Assembly: GCA_050084985.1 (NCBI GenBank)
Contig: JBITNC010000001.1
Span: forward strand, 59,892,001 to 59,956,000
Direction: 5' to 3'
Origin: Nageia nagi
Lineage: Eukaryota; Pinophyta
Length of the DNA: 64,000 bases
How positions within the stretch are numbered: position 1 is the first letter of the stretch; every line of letters starts with the position of its first letter. Position numbers and translations under genes: made by a program. A model generated the notes under the pieces. The model was not told the origin of the DNA and did no database searches. It saw only the letters and a list, made by a program, of their open reading frames with translations. Below, in pieces: positions 46,935-60,400 of this stretch.

Positions 46935-47220
46935 TTATCCATTATGGATTAGTCTCTTTGCTTGTCCTACAGTAATCAAAGAAATATCCTTTTTCTTACT
47001 TTGATGAGCACTAACCATGTATTCAATTCCATCTTTAATGAGTCTATATTTTTTTTCCTTTCTATAAAATAAAGCATCTCTTTACCATAGATAAGGACTA
47101 CCAAGCATAATCCCACAAATATCCAAAGGAACAACATCAAGTAAAACTTCATCAATGTAATCCCTGTTAATCCCAAATTGCAACTTGCATTGTTGTTTTA
47201 CCTTTAACTTTGAATTTTTA

Positions 47221-47530
47221 TTAACCCATCCCAATGGATATGGGTTTGGATGGGTTGAGTAGTGAGTGAAAGTGATTTACATACTTTTCTGCAATCAAAT
47301 TAGCTTGAGATCTAGAATCAAACAATGTATCAATCCTAGTCTTCTTAGCTTGCACCTTGATGTGAAAAAGTTCAATTTTCTTCTTTTCCTGATCTTCATT
47401 AGGTGTATTATGCAAAACCATGCATGCCATTTTATCATCTACATCTGAACCATCCTTAATTTCCTTAGTAATAGTATTTGTTTGCTTTCTTTGACCTTTA
47501 GGTTTAGGGCATAATTTAGGATGCAATTTT
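47221..47530 (-). pseudogene. gypsy-2 aspartic protease remnant
   Basis: The 101-codon open segment reads T-L-F-D-S-R-S-Q-A-N-L-I near 47320-47285, the aspartic protease active site with Arg where the family has Gly of D-S-G. Single-residue change, G-to-A on the coding strand. Confidence 0.75.
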
Positions 47531-47538
47531 CAACATTT

Positions 47539-48260
47539 AGCCTCTAAATGACCTTCTTTTTGACAATGTGTACATACATCTTTAGACTTATCTTTTTGTG
47601 TAGTAGACATAGTTTTCTTTTTCCCCTTTCCTTTATTCCTTTTAGAATCATTATTACTATTGTAATTGGAAGCATTATTCTTTTTCCCATCCTTAAACAA
47701 AATTTCCCCTTTCTTCTAAGTGAGTGGCTTGTACACAAACTTTATCCAAATCATTTGGATCAAACATCAAAATTGTATGCCTTAAATAATTATGTAAACC
47801 ACCAATATACTTAAGAAGAGTATATTGGGAATCAAGAGGAATACCTAGCATTTTAGATCTTCTTTAGAATTTTATAGTGTATTCTTGCACACTTTGCCCT
47901 TTGCCTTGACAGAAAGTTTGCCATTCCATGATTGCCTTTTGCCGATAACCCAAAGGATAAAATTGATTTCTAAGCAATTGTACAAAATGAGTCCAAGAAG
48001 CATTACAAGATTGAATAGATTCATTCTTACTTTGTAAACAACTTTTCCACCAAACAAGTGCATTACCACTCATTTTAAGAGTTGCTAATTGGATTTTATC
48101 CTCATCTCTTACAATTCTTTGAATTCTACAATATACTTCAATTTGTTTAATCCAATGGTCTAATTTCGTAGCATTCACTTCCCCAATAAAATTAGGCAAA
48201 TCAAATTTAACTTCCAATTTCAAAGGAGAACTTTGAAAAACACTATGTGTAACATCATTG
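47539..48260 (-). pseudogene. gypsy-2 gag with zinc knuckle
   Basis: The 119-codon frame 48223-47864 is a typical retrotransposon gag domain: W-I-K-Q-I-E-V-Y-C, then L-K-M-S-G-N-A-L-V-W-W, then F-V-Q-L-L-R-N-Q-F-Y-P and G-K-G-Q-S-V-Q-E-Y. After some damaged sequence a perfect CCHC knuckle, C-T-H-C-Q-K-E-G-H-L-E-A-K-C, lies at about 47580-47539. The true start is upstream near 48260-48410 but is blurred by stops. Confidence 0.85.
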
Positions 48261-48576
48261 TCAATTTTATTACATTCACTAGTTTCACCTTCATTTTTCT
48301 TGTATTGTTGTTCTTGAAAATGTTGAAATTATAGAGACATCTTCTGGAACATTATGGCAAGATCAGCAATTTACTTTTCCACATTAGACCCTCCTTCATT
48401 GGCCATGGCTCCAAGCTCTCTTTGCTTCTTTAGCCAAGCTCTAGAACTAATTTTTGGATCCTCCTCCACAAATTCTCCTTCTCCTTTCTTGCTTTGTGAC
48501 CTAGTATACATGTAAGAACACTTTCCAAACACCAACAACAATCTCAAAAATAGAGGTTAGCCCAATGATTTCAACT

Positions 48577-48588
48577 GCTCTGATACCA
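48577..48588 (-). other. gypsy-2 primer binding site
   Basis: The minus strand reads TGGTATCAGAGC a few bases from the 5' LTR; tRNA-Met type. Confidence 0.92.
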
Positions 48589-48592
48589 AACT

Positions 48593-49775
48593 TGATCCAT
48601 AGACTATAAGATTACAATTTTCAATTTAACCTGTTCAAATGAATCAATTCACACTTAAAATGATTAAGTTCTTGTAAAGGGAAATCAGGAATAAACTTGT
48701 AAACATAGAGAAGAGAAAAGCATTCACCATAGAAGAGATAAGAAAAATTTATCCTAGTTCACCCAATGTGGGCTACATCCAGCTCAAAAGCTCTCTACTA
48801 TCAATGGGTGGAATCACTTTACAAGGCCTCTAAGGTCCTTCAAAACTCCTCTCACATTCACAACACACTCCTAGCTCTAAAAATCACAACAAAACTGAAA
48901 CACTTCCTGAAATCCTCTTCCCCCTTTCTCCTATACAATTTGCTTCCCTTTTATACAATTTTTGGAGCTAAAATTGGAGATAATTACAACTAGTAAATTC
49001 AATAAAAAACCTATTTTCAAATACCCATTAACCTCCTTGATCTTCCTATCAAATTTGGGCTCAAATGGTTACAAAAATCTCCCAAAAATGAATTCTAAAA
49101 TTGAAAAACATGCTCTTTGAATTGTTATAGGCTTAAAAATTAACTTAGCCTAATAATAGGACCTTAGGCAAATCAAAAATCATGAAAAACATTTGAAAAA
49201 TGCCAAAATACATTTAAAAACTCTAAAAATAGGTGAGTGCACTATGGTGTTGACATGTGGTAGGTGATCAGGTAGTCAAACGATCAATAGGTGGCTTGCT
49301 GACTGGGCGGTCATGTTGGTTGTACATGCAGGTGGCTTCCAATAGGTGCATGTTGACATGGGTGGTCAAATGTGCAGTCAAACCCCTCTACACAGTTCGA
49401 ACATGGTAGGCAGGTGGTAGGTGAGTTGGCATACACCAGGTGGACATGGTCACACGATCAAATGGTGCAATCAAATTCCATGCGGCCCTCCACATAGGTC
49501 TCACCTCGATGCAGGACTCCATGGTGGTGTTGACTCTACTCCTTTGATGTGGCCTCCATGATGGCAGGTGGTTCCTGCCATATATATATTTTTTTAATCT
49601 TTTTTTTTTCTTCTTTTTCAAAAAATACACAAATGGACTTAAGGCCATATCTTCCACATACGAACTCGGATTCTCGATTCAAAAGAAGCATCAGAAAGCT
49701 AAAGACAAGGAAATCACATTGAATACACTAAAATGGAGATTACTAAATGTTGAAGGGATCCAAATTTTTGGATCA
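48593..49775 (-). repeat. gypsy-2 5' LTR
   Basis: Runs from TGATCCATAGACT to TTTTTGGATCA, followed by CCCAA. A TATA-like word (GTATAAAAG on the minus strand, 48948-48956) is the probable promoter. The frame at 49388-49657 is chance. Confidence 0.93.
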
Positions 49776-50009
49776 CCCAAAGTGTGAGTCAAACTCAAAT
49801 GAGCACCCTTTTCTTGTAACCTGAATCATAAAGAGAAGGTTCATCCTGAGGTTAGGAATATAGAGAACATTTTCAAGACCCCTTTCCCATGAATCAACAC
49901 ACTCCCAATTCCTTGGACTTCAAGGATTGCATTATCACCTATCACAATTGCATCTTTTTTGTACTTATAAAAATTTGAAACTTATCCTTTTCCAAGCATT
50001 GGTCATTAG
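49776..50009 (-). pseudogene. copia-2 protease/pre-integrase fragment between the two insertions
   Basis: This 234-base island matches 29330-29555 of copia-1 in order and orientation (shared AAAGAGAAGGTTCATCCT and CAATTCTTTGGACTTCAAGG-like words). It is bounded by the CCCAA duplication of gypsy-2 on the left and the ATTAG duplication of gypsy-3 on the right. It connects the integrase part at 43453 to the gag part at 62961. Confidence 0.85.
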
Positions 50010-51477
50010 TGATGAGATGTAGTTAAAGCTTTCTTTTTACCTTTTATATATGCATGTTTATGTCTAATAGATATGGATATTATGGTAATAATATAAGTAA
50101 TTTTTTATATAACTATCTTTTCATACTAAAACGCATGTTTGATTTTGCTTATGCTTTATATTGGTAAATTTGAGAAATAATATCTTTATTTTGTAAATAT
50201 AATGTGTTTTCATTGAGTATAAATGGTAGAATAAAGAATGGTTCTTACAGTGATGAAAGGAGCTGTAAGAACCACTGAAGGAACTCTTAAGATAACTTTA
50301 AAGAAAGGGTTTTGATCCATACTAAAGTAATGCAGAATGATGGGAGTATTTTAAGTCATATGCTAAAGAAGTCTTTTAGATGGAATGCTAAAAGAATGCA
50401 AAATGCTGAAGGAGCCTTTTATACTAAAGGATTTTAAAGATAAATAATACTAAAGGAAAACAAGTGTAATACATCAAAATATTCTACCAATAAATATGAT
50501 GTGGTAAAAAGTCAACACCAGTAGTATTTCACTTACCCAGGTGGAATGCATACTACAAAGATAGCTAATTGAAGATGATATGCCATCACCTAGGAACTTA
50601 GTTAGCTATTCCATGGTTTTAATAGTTAGGCATAGATATCTCAGCCTAAGAATAGAATTAGAGATTTCAGGAAAGACCTTCTTTGTTTAGTAGATCTATT
50701 TTCCAAGATATCAGCTAGGATATCTTGGAAGAGTTAGTTCAAAATTGTACTCATTTGGTTGAAATATCTAGGATATTCAGCCATGATTATAGTATAATTG
50801 TTAATAGAATTAGTGAATAAAAACCCTTCTTGAAGAGAAAGAACTATGGAATAATAGTTGTCAATTTCTATGTATTTATCTTGTTGAAATTCATAAAGTA
50901 ATAAAGGAAAGTTATTTGATATAGCAAAATAGTGTTATAAGGAAGCAAATGTTGGAGAGATAGGACCCATTATTTGGTATTTTTATCCTCATTTATGTTT
51001 GAGTTATTTATGATTGGTATTATTTAAGATATAAATTTACTTAACATTACATTTACTTTGATATCTTAAGCTAATTTAGAAATCTCTTAAGTTTAATATA
51101 TTAATCTAATTTAGAAATCTCTTAAGTTCAGTAATTTCATATAAGATTAGATAATTAGGATTTAATGATAAAATGTTGTAACTAGTTATTTTCTAGTAAT
51201 TTTGTTCAAGCTTTTCAATTCTATATTGATTAATTATGTTTTTCCTATATTCAAACTATGATTTCTACTACATATAGCTTTAAGCACTAGCCTAAATTCA
51301 ATAAATAATGAGAAGTAGAATGTTAACTATCATAACTAGTGAAAGGTTAAGTAGGGTATTTTGAGTACCAACTTGTTGAGCTAACTGGTCCTTCCTTGAG
51401 GCTTATTTGAGGTTTGCTAGAAGGGGGTTAGTGATAAGACCATTGGTTTAATTGATAGTTCATATTTCTTCCAATTA
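50010..51477 (+). repeat. gypsy-3 5' LTR
   Basis: Runs from TGATGAGATGTAG to TTCCAATTA (the other LTR keeps CCAATCA). A TATA-like TATAAAT lies near 50218. Two to three degenerate units of a GAATGCTRAAGGAGTCTTTTA motif lie at about 50320-50440. Confidence 0.92.
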
Positions 51478-51478
51478 T

Positions 51479-51500
51479 TTTGGCACTGTTACTAAGGAAC
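51479..51500 (+). other. gypsy-3 primer binding site
   Basis: TTTGGCACTGTTACTAAGGA follows the LTR. It matches the TGGCGCCGTTGCC-type primer site of Athila/Tat elements after loss of its CpG and CpC cytosines. Confidence 0.75.
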
Positions 51501-51999
51501 ATAATGCGAGTAGTTTTCTTTTTGAACCAAGTTCCTTATTTTCAATGTTGATAGTACCATTTTTGAGGTTATATTTAGTGATGCCTCCTCACATTTTATA
51601 GTTTGAGTGGTCTTGAGCAGCACTTAGTCAAGAATATAGTTATGAAAACCATAGAGAAGGGATTTTCCTTTCTATTTATTTAGATTAATTTTTCTTTTAT
51701 GATTTACATAGACTTTTATTCATTTTATGAAGAATAGAGCCAAGGACAAAAATGGAAGATTCATAGCATCAGTAAGCAAGCCAAAAGTGGAGATAAAACC
51801 CTCTTCTAAAACCCCCAAGCCTATTTGATCTAGATTAGGTCAAAGCTTTTCAAGATTAGGTGATTATAAAGTAGCTGTTCTAAGGATGCCTAGTGAATCA
51901 TCACCAAATGGTCCTAATTTTTCATCCTCAAGTTCTTCAAAGCAAAAGCAAGTTGAGTTTGCACTTAAAAAGCTAGAAGAACTTGTTATTTTAGAGTAG

Positions 52000-53185
52000 C
52001 TTGCTATCAATTAAGTTGTTGAAAGTTTTCAAAAATTAAGTTTGGAAACTCCTCACCAAGCAATTTGCCCTTCATCTTTAAGCCTCAAGATCAGTCACCT
52101 AAAGAGTCAACTCAAGAATCCTTAAGTGTTGAATCTAAAAAAGTAAAAGTTTCTCCTAAACAAGGGTATAGTACTTACCATACTTATAAAAATCTTCTTT
52201 TCATAGTTAATATGTCTAATGCCTTAATGAACACTTTGAATACTCTTTGGGCTTTCACCTATCTAATTAGGCTCAAACCTAGACCAGATGCTCCTATGAA
52301 AAATATATCACCTACAAATCTTCCTACAATTAGAGGAGTTTCACAAGAGGATCCTGATCAATTCCTATTTGAATTCAAATTCCTTTGTAAAACCTATGAA
52401 TTTGAATTAGATAATTAGAAGCCCAAACTCTTTCCATCCACCTGAAAGGATAATGCCATGAGATGGTTTATGGGCTTATATGTAGACTCAATTACAACAT
52501 AGGCAGAGATGAAAATGAAATTTTTGGAAAAATATCAAGAATATTATAGATTGAAGGATAGAAAATATGAAATATTTAGGCTAAAGCAAAATGATGAAGA
52601 AAGTATAGAAGATTATTTGAATAGATTTTTATTTTTCTAAAAGAGGTGTGCTTCAGCATTAAATAATGAGTTTCTCAAAATAATATTTCTAAGGGGATTG
52701 TTATAATCTTCTTTGGAACCCTTGAACCTTATGGGGGGAGGGAACATATATAAGGATGAATGAGATGATATTATGGAACTTATGAGGAACTATTCTCAAA
52801 CTAGAACACATACAAAGAGATATAAGTAGTATGGCATATTGGCAATAACAAAATTTTTAGAGGAATTAACTTCCTTCAAAATAAACATCTTATGTTAATT
52901 AAATCATATCAAGAATATAGAAGCATCCAACAAAATGCTTATGAAGGAACCTTTGAGTATTTTTTGCCCAAGGTGCCATAAAAAGCACGCTTTGCATGAA
53001 TGTCCCATGGATAAGACTATAATATGCAGTATCTATGAGTTGGGAAATCCAACAGATGAATGTGCTTATTTACTAGTGGCAAAAACTTCTATGGTAAATT
53101 CAATCTTGCATCTAAATTACATAAATTCTAGACCTCCTAGTAATAGTAGGTTTGGGAATATGTATACTCCTTAGCAATATCAACA
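52000..53185 (+). pseudogene. gypsy-3 gag remnant with zinc-finger region
   Basis: An open piece (52065-52418) reaches a D-P-D-Q-F-L-F-E-F stretch, then L-F-P-S-T, W-F-M-G-L-Y, K-Y-Q-E-Y-Y-R and R-F-L-F-F, the gag pattern of Athila/Tat elements. At 52935-53174 lies C-P-R-C-H-K-K-H-A-L-H-E-C and then a second, damaged finger, C-S-I-Y-E-L-G-N-P-T-D-E-C. Several TAG/TAA codons stand where Gln or similar residues are expected. Confidence 0.7.
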
Positions 53186-53859
53186 ACTTATGAATTATTC
53201 CTAATATCCATAATGGTTAAATTCTAAAGGTACATACTAATAAAATCAATGGAATAAACCACAAAATTATTGGAATCAGCCATAGAATCAATGGAATAAT
53301 GTACCTCGAAATAAATATCAAGGAGTTTCAAATCAATCATATCAAACACAAATAAGAACTCCTATTTAACAATAAGGCTACTTAACTACATCATAGAATA
53401 GAGTCAACCTCTTCCAAGGTAGCCTATCCTCCCAACACAGCCTCTATAGAATCCTAGCTAATAGGTGAATGCTACCAATATTTTAGAATAGGAGGATGTT
53501 TTGAAGTAAATGTAATAATTAGATTTGGACACATAATTTATCCTCCTATGCCCAAATAAAGTCAGTCACAACAACAAAAACCAATAGTGATAAAGGTATT
53601 AGAGGAGGAACTAGTAGTTCCAGACAGTGAAATTCCAATCAATAGTGAAGCATGAGGTAGTACAGTACCATACCCAAAAAGGTTGGTAATCATTTTTTTA
53701 TAAAGAAGAATATTAGATTCTTCAAGAAATAAAAAAATTAAATATTCTAATACCAATACTATAGGCCATAAAGGAGATTCTAGAATTGAATAAATATATA
53801 AAAGAATTATGCATAAAAACTATAGGAAAAAAGGAGAATATTTTATGACAAACCATTTA

Positions 53860-54300
53860 TGTTGATGGTAAACTTGTCGATATTTTGGCAAGGAATGTAA
53901 TTACCCCCAAGTATGGAGATCTAGGCACTCTAGTCATAACTATTGCAATTGGATTTACAAAAATTCCTAATGTATTAATAGAATTGGGAGAAACCATTAA
54001 TATAATCACTTTTAACTTATGCAAAAAGTTAGCCCTTAATGAAATTCAGCCTACCATAACTATCCTTCAAATGGTTGATCAATCGGTTGCTACATGTATA
54101 GGCATAATTAAATATGTGCTTGTTACCATTAAGGCCTAGGAGTATGCTCTAGACTTTATAATATTACACCCAAGAAAGAATAATAATGGCTATCCCATCT
54201 TTTTGGATAGACCTTGGTTGGCCACTACAGTAGCTCTTATAGATTGTAGGTCTAGTACCATGACTATGAATGCTAGAATGGGAACAAAATAGTTGTCTTT
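53860..54300 (+). pseudogene. gypsy-3 aspartic protease remnant
   Basis: The open segment 53885-54139 reads V-L-I-E-L-G-E-T-I-N-I, where the family has L-D-L-G-A-S: the catalytic Asp is Glu. A following D-R-P-W-L-A-T block (about 54206-54226) is the typical C-terminal partner region of these proteases. Confidence 0.7.
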
Positions 54301-54849
54301 TTATCCACTAGCATAGCCTTTATTAGAATTTTTAGGACAAAGTTGGTTTAAAGAGCCTAAGATGTATGGAGCAGATAACATTGCCACATTAGCAATGATA
54401 ATCATTAAAGAACATGTGGAGGAATTGGAAGAATCTAGTGAAGATATTAGTGACTCTTCTCAGCAACTTGCTATGACACTACAATAGAGATCTTTAGCAT
54501 AGCACCAATTGCATAATCTCATCTCCTCTCCTTGTTCAAATGTCCTTTAACTCACATCATTTCCATTGGTGATTATTTCAAAGAGAGAACAAAGGTATTT
54601 CATTATTTGTTTCCTCATACTTGTCCTTAAAATTCATTCATATAAACACCTTAACAATTGTGTTCCATTCAAGAAGGAACCAAATAGATCTCACTTCAAG
54701 AAGATAGGAAATTGAATATCAATAGTTGGTTGACCACCAAAGAAGAATCAACACTTTTGCAAGTTATACAAAGTCATAGTGGTGCTTTTTTGTAGGAGTG
54801 CTCTGATATGAAGGGTATTCATCCAAAGACATGTACACACCACATTTAC

Positions 54850-55970
54850 ATTGATTAAAGTAGGCTAGTACAATACCCACCATTAAAGGTTAACCCAAAA
54901 TTAAAGGATAATGTTAAAACATAAATTGAAAAATTATTAAGTGTAGATTTTTTCTATCTTTTCTTTGAAAATTAGTGAGTATCACCATTGGTCATAATTC
55001 TAAAGAAAAATGGTAAGTGGAGAGTCTGTGTGGATTATAGATGTCTAAATAAAGACACACATTGAGACCACTTCTATTTACCTTTTATTGATCAAGTTTC
55101 AAATACTTTGGTTGGGAAGAACTACTTTTCCTTTTTATATGGTTTTAGTAGCTACAATCAAATTAACATTATAGATGTAGACTAAGAAAAGACTACTTTT
55201 ACATGTACTTGGGGCACATATGCTTATAGGGTGTAACCTTTTGGCCTTTATAATGCTCCAACCATGTTTCAAAGGGAATTCTTGGCCATTTTTGTAGATA
55301 TTATACTTGACTATGTGGAGGTCTATATGGATGACTTCACAGTCTATGGGAACACTTATGAAGAAGCACTAAAGAATTTAGAAAAGGTATTGATAAGATG
55401 TCAACAACATAATTTGTCATTGAGACATGAAAAATGTTTTATCATGATGATTGAAGGAATAGTAGTGGGTCATCATTTTTTAGAAGAAGGCATCTAGGTG
55501 GATCCTCATAAAATTGAGATCATAAAGAAACACCCAGCTCTTGTTACCCAAACTGATGTTAAAAGCTTTCTAGGGCATGTAGGGTATTACAAAAGGTTCA
55601 TAGAAAACTTCAATAAAATTGTAGCTCCTCTATTTATACTATTGCATAAAGATCAAAGATTTGTTTGGTTAACTGATTGTGAAAATTCTTTCATAACCCT
55701 TAAAGAGAAACTTACTACAACTCTAATTTTGAGAGGGCTATATTGGAAGCTTCCATTTCACATTCAAATTGATGCATCCAAATTGGTTAGGAGGAAGAGA
55801 TGAAATTGCCTTATACTATCTATTATAGACAACTACTGAAAAAGAGTTTTTAATATTAGTTTATGCTATTAATAAATTTCACCATTACATTACTAGTTTT
55901 TCAATATTCATTCATACTGACCATGCAAACATCAAATATCTAATGAACACTACTACTCCTTCAAGAATTT
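54850..55970 (+). pseudogene. gypsy-3 reverse transcriptase and RNase H remnant
   Basis: The frames read K-K-N-G-K-W-R-V-C-V-D-Y near 55005, D-H-F-Y-L-P-F-I-D-Q-V near 55068, F-S-S-Y-N-Q-I near 55144, P-F-G-L-Y-N-A-P near 55242 and the active site V-Y-M-D-D-F-T-V-Y-G at 55322-55351. R-C-Q-Q-H-N-L-S-L-R-H-E-K-C and G-H-V-G-Y-Y-K-R-F follow. RNase H extends to about 55970. Both catalytic Asp residues of the polymerase are present, but stops in front of and inside the domain prevent expression. Confidence 0.85.
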
Positions 55971-55971
55971 A

Positions 55972-57440
55972 ATGTCACTATATAAGCCAAGAAAAGTTAA
56001 TACTATTGCTAACTTTTTATCTAGAATTTCTTGCCCTAAGGATAAAGGATTAGTTGATGACTCATTTCTTGATGAAAAATTATTTACCTTATCTATTTAT
56101 ACTCCATGGTTTGCTGATATAGCAAATTATTGGATCACTAGAAAGGTACCAATCCATTTTGCTCCAAATCAAAAGAAAAATCTCATCAACAAGAGTGCTA
56201 ATTATACATGGATAATAGGGTTGTTGTTTAAGAGAGGATTTGATAATGTCTTAAGAAAATATCTAAGAGAAGGTGAAATTTTTTATGTCCTTCAAGCTTG
56301 TCATGATGAACCTTCAAGAGGACACTTCTCTATCCAATGTATTATATTGAAACTTATTGGTAGTGGATATTATTAGCCTTCTTTACACAAAGATGTCAAA
56401 AATCCCACAAGGTAATGTGACCAATGTCAATGGTTTGGTAGGAAAACTACAACTTTAGAAATGCCTCTTCAACCTCATGTGGTCATTGAACCATTTCAAT
56501 AGTGGGGGTTGGATTTTGTGGGACCAATTAATCCTCCATCTCAAGGTAACAAACACATTTTAGTTTGTGTAGATTACATTACTAAATGGTGTGAAGTTCT
56601 AGCTATGAAATAAGCTAAGGAGGAGCAAGTTGCAGAGTTCCTATACAATCACATTATGCAATAGTTTGGAGCTCCAAGATTTTTGGTTAGTGACCAAGGT
56701 CCTTAGTTTATGTTTAATTTCATAAAGCATTTTACAAATCTTTATTAGATAAGGCATAGAAAATATTCTCCATACCATCCATAGACTAATGGAAAATTGG
56801 AGGTTTTTAACCAAGAATTGGAGGCTATAATGACAAAAAATTTAGATACACATAGGAATGATTGGGTAGTTAAACTCTTAGAGGCTTTATGGGCCTATAA
56901 TGTTACATGGAAATCCATAACTATATTTACTCTATATGAACTAGTTTATGGAAAGAATCCCATAATGCCCATTGAGTATGAAATAGAAACTTTGAGAATA
57001 GCAACAACAGTTGGCTTAAGATTATATCAGATATAATTTCAAAGAGTACTAGATTTAAATGCATTAAGTGCACTAAAAAAAAACCCTACACTATATTGAA
57101 TTGATTCAAAAACAAAGAAAGGCTTGGCATGACAAATATATTCAACAAAGAGAATTCCAAGTGGGTGACTAGGCATTACTATTTGATTCTTACTACCAAG
57201 ATTTTATGGGTAAGCTAAGAACATATTGGTTGGGTCCTTATAAAATTTTGCAAATCTTCAATAATGGCATTGTCCAATTGAAACTAATTGATGATTCCAA
57301 ATTAACATTACTAGTCAATGGCCATAGATTGATGGTTTATCATCAGCCTATTTCCAAAGTAGAGTTTATTTTTGAGTTGAGTAAAACATATATTTATTTG
57401 ATAGAGGAGGGATCTACTTCCTCCGTCAAACTCACCTAAA
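55972..57440 (+). pseudogene. gypsy-3 integrase remnant
   Basis: Zinc region: H-D-E-P-S-R-G-H-F near 56304, then C-D-Q-C near 56419. Core: W-G-L-D-F-V-G-P near 56506, V-S-D-Q-G-P near 56687, and a block H-P-stop-T-N-G-K-L-E near 56778, so all three catalytic acids are still present. Stop codons stand at Gln positions. The open C-terminal piece 57206-57439 reads L-G-P-Y-K-I-L and ends in a Ser/Thr-rich tail; there is no chromodomain. Confidence 0.85.
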
Positions 57441-60400
57441 ATCAGCATTGTACAAGGTTAACAAAGCTAGTTAATTTTAATCAACCCATGATAAGGTTGA
57501 AAACTAAATAATTGGAAATCATTCAAATAAAAATCAATTTATAGCATCTGTATGGGTGAAAACTGACTATTTGGTTGTCCTATTGTGAGAAAAAAAGGTC
57601 TTCCATACCATTTTCTATTCCACATAGCCCACTTAGGTATGCATTTTTTCTTGAATTTGATTTAGTTATTTATATTCTTATTTATATTTTATTATACTAT
57701 CCATTATCTATTTTGTGCATACACATATAGCTCTTTTTCTATGTAAACATGTCATTCTTTAGTTTGAGGGAAGGCTTTTGTAGTTTGTCCATTGCATATT
57801 GAAGTAGAACATAGACTTATTGATAGTATATTTAAGTAGCATACTGAAGGAATAAAGTATATTCATAAAGGATACATCATTCCACTACAAGATAAAACAT
57901 GGTGATTCCTATGCATCATGGATTTCTAGTTATGCATGTCATTGCCAAGAATGATTTAAGTCCTTTTTTCAAATCATGCAAATAACTTCAACTATAAAAT
58001 TTGGATCATAAAATCTTATACATGATTGTTGGATGATATTGGCACTACACTTATCACTTTAGGATATGATGGCACTACCTACACTACCAAGTACAATTAA
58101 GTTACCATTAATATCATGTTAGCTCTCACACTAGCTTATCCTCTTTGGGCATGTTCAACATTAAATGATTTTATTATTACTTTTTAGTGCATGTCACATC
58201 ATCATAATCTTGCACTACAAGAAACTAGTCACTATCATTAATTCAATTGCTTGATAACGAGTTGAGAGTACTACTTCATTCACTCTATGGTGCTGATATT
58301 AAAATCCTTTTGGTACATTTGCTAGAAGCTTCACAACATTACTATTTCATTCTATTTTGGTAATTATTTGAAGCATATAGTCTCAATCCATTATCAACAC
58401 TAAGCTGTAACAATGGTGAGTGGCAAGAAACAAAAATGGGAGCTAGAAAACATACACAAGTTATTGACATATGCAACTATAGTTTAGGTCTTTTAGGAAA
58501 GGAGTTGGATGCCTTTCTTGGAGAAATTTTTCCCTTAAAGTTAACCAATTATGGAAGATTTTGCAACTTCTTTTAAGGATTATTTAGCCAAGGTTGGCAA
58601 ATATACCATTCCACTCCTCAAAGATAATCAACCAAATTTCTTGTATACCTAATGAGGGGCTCAATTTGAACTCCTCACATTGATAATTCCCCAAATCATG
58701 AACCAGCTATTACAACCAAGAGATCCTAAACCTTAATACAATTTCAATCAAAAAGGGAAATTGTAGACACTCAAACAAATAAGTCTTTCATCTCCATGGA
58801 AGAATATTATGAAATGGGCCATGAAGTATTTCTTTTGTGATGGAGAATATGCTAATTTAGGCTATAAACATTTGAAGGTACTTCTATACCTTCAGCTTAG
58901 TGAAGCCCATCAGTTTAACCTCCCTCAACATTTGTTTACAAGCATTAGTAAAATGTGTAAAGAGTATATGAATGTGTTTCAATTTGTAAGGGCCAAGAGC
59001 CATCTCTATTTAAAACATCATGGCCTTATTACTTTAATATGTAAAGAGTATATAATTTCTTTAGAGGATGGCCAATATAAGTGGAATGATTTAGTTCATT
59101 CAATTTTAAGGAAAGCAAAAGATGTTTTAGGTCCCATTCTAGTCACTGAAATAGGGGAAGTTTCAACATCCTAGGTAGGTGTAGAGGTAGAAATGCCTAT
59201 TGCATAATATTCACAATTTAAGGATGATTATGAAACCATTCCATAGGTGGTGTCTAAAGAAGAAGATGTTTATATTATATATGAACAACCATCTTCTTCT
59301 TTCCATTCAAAATCTAGTCAACTCATACCCAAAAGGTAGAGTACTAGAAAAATAGGTTCTATGATGATGTTAGGAGTTGTAGAAACCCTATAACAAAAGG
59401 AAGGAGTAGATACTTCATTAGGAAAGAAGAAGTATAAAAGGGTTCATTTTGCTGATCCTATTACAATTGAAACTCTTTTAGTACAACCTAGAAGGAAGAG
59501 CTAGTGACTTGAAAGCCAATCTCCAAAATTGGTGGATCAAGAAAAAGACCACCCATCTATAAAGGAGGAAATTATAAAGGTTTTGAGAGGGTTACAACAT
59601 GATGCACTGATAGAGGAAACAATCCAACATGACATTGGAGAACCATATAATTTGGATACTAAAGGTCTATGGGGACATACTATTGAAGATAATCAGAGCA
59701 TCCTAAAGGAAATATCAAAAGGGATTGAAGAAAGCGAAATGCATATGGGAGGAGAACAAAGTGAAGATCCCAATGAATTAGCAACTAACCTTACTTTTGA
59801 GGAGGAAGCTATAAATATTGAACAAATGCATACTAAAGAGGCCATTACAGAGCCATCAGACTATTAAGAATTCAAAATAGCAAATGTCAAATTAGAGACT
59901 TAATGAGGGATTTGGAGGCCCAAATTTCCCAAAATAACATCATCATTTACCTTTTGAAGGATAAAAATGGAGAGAGTTGTTCATTCCCAACAAGCATAAT
60001 AGTGTCATGACATAAAAGGGAAAGGAATTGTAGAAGAACACCCTTTAGGATAGCCAATGTTGCATGAATATAATTATTCAATTATAGCTTTAATCTTGGA
60101 GTAGATAGAGTTGATGGAATCAATTGTTGAACACCTTATGCTAAAAGAATTCAAATAGCTATATTAGGAGGTAAAGGTACTCAAGGACAAGCTACAAGTC
60201 ATGGATGAAGAAAACTCTATCTTGAAAAATGAGAATGCACTTGTATGAGTTAATGAACACAAGGTTATTTAAGAAAATTTGCATCTTTAGAGGAAGATCA
60301 TTCAGTTGGAAGAGAGGATGAAAGTAGATGAAAAAGATTTTATACATAATTATGTTAAATACTAAGAGGACATTACCAAGACTAACAAAGAGCTTCAAAC

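Larger units (their letters stand above)
43454..49775 (-). mobile_element. gypsy-2: Ty3/gypsy element with deleted integrase core, nested in copia-2
   Basis: A 6322-bp element on the minus strand with long LTRs (1222 and 1183 bp), flanking duplication CCCAA (43449-43453 and 49776-49780), a tRNA-Met-type primer site and a purine-rich tract beside the 3' LTR. Gag, zinc knuckle, protease, reverse transcriptase (Y-L-D-D intact) and RNase H are present. The integrase lacks its whole catalytic core. Frames are better kept than in gypsy-1, and the LTRs remain alignable over their length, so this is one of the younger insertions here. Confidence 0.92.

Noticed and set aside
58809-59867. Envelope-like protein of gypsy-3
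   Set aside because: No signal peptide, transmembrane pair or recognisable motif; position alone is not enough.
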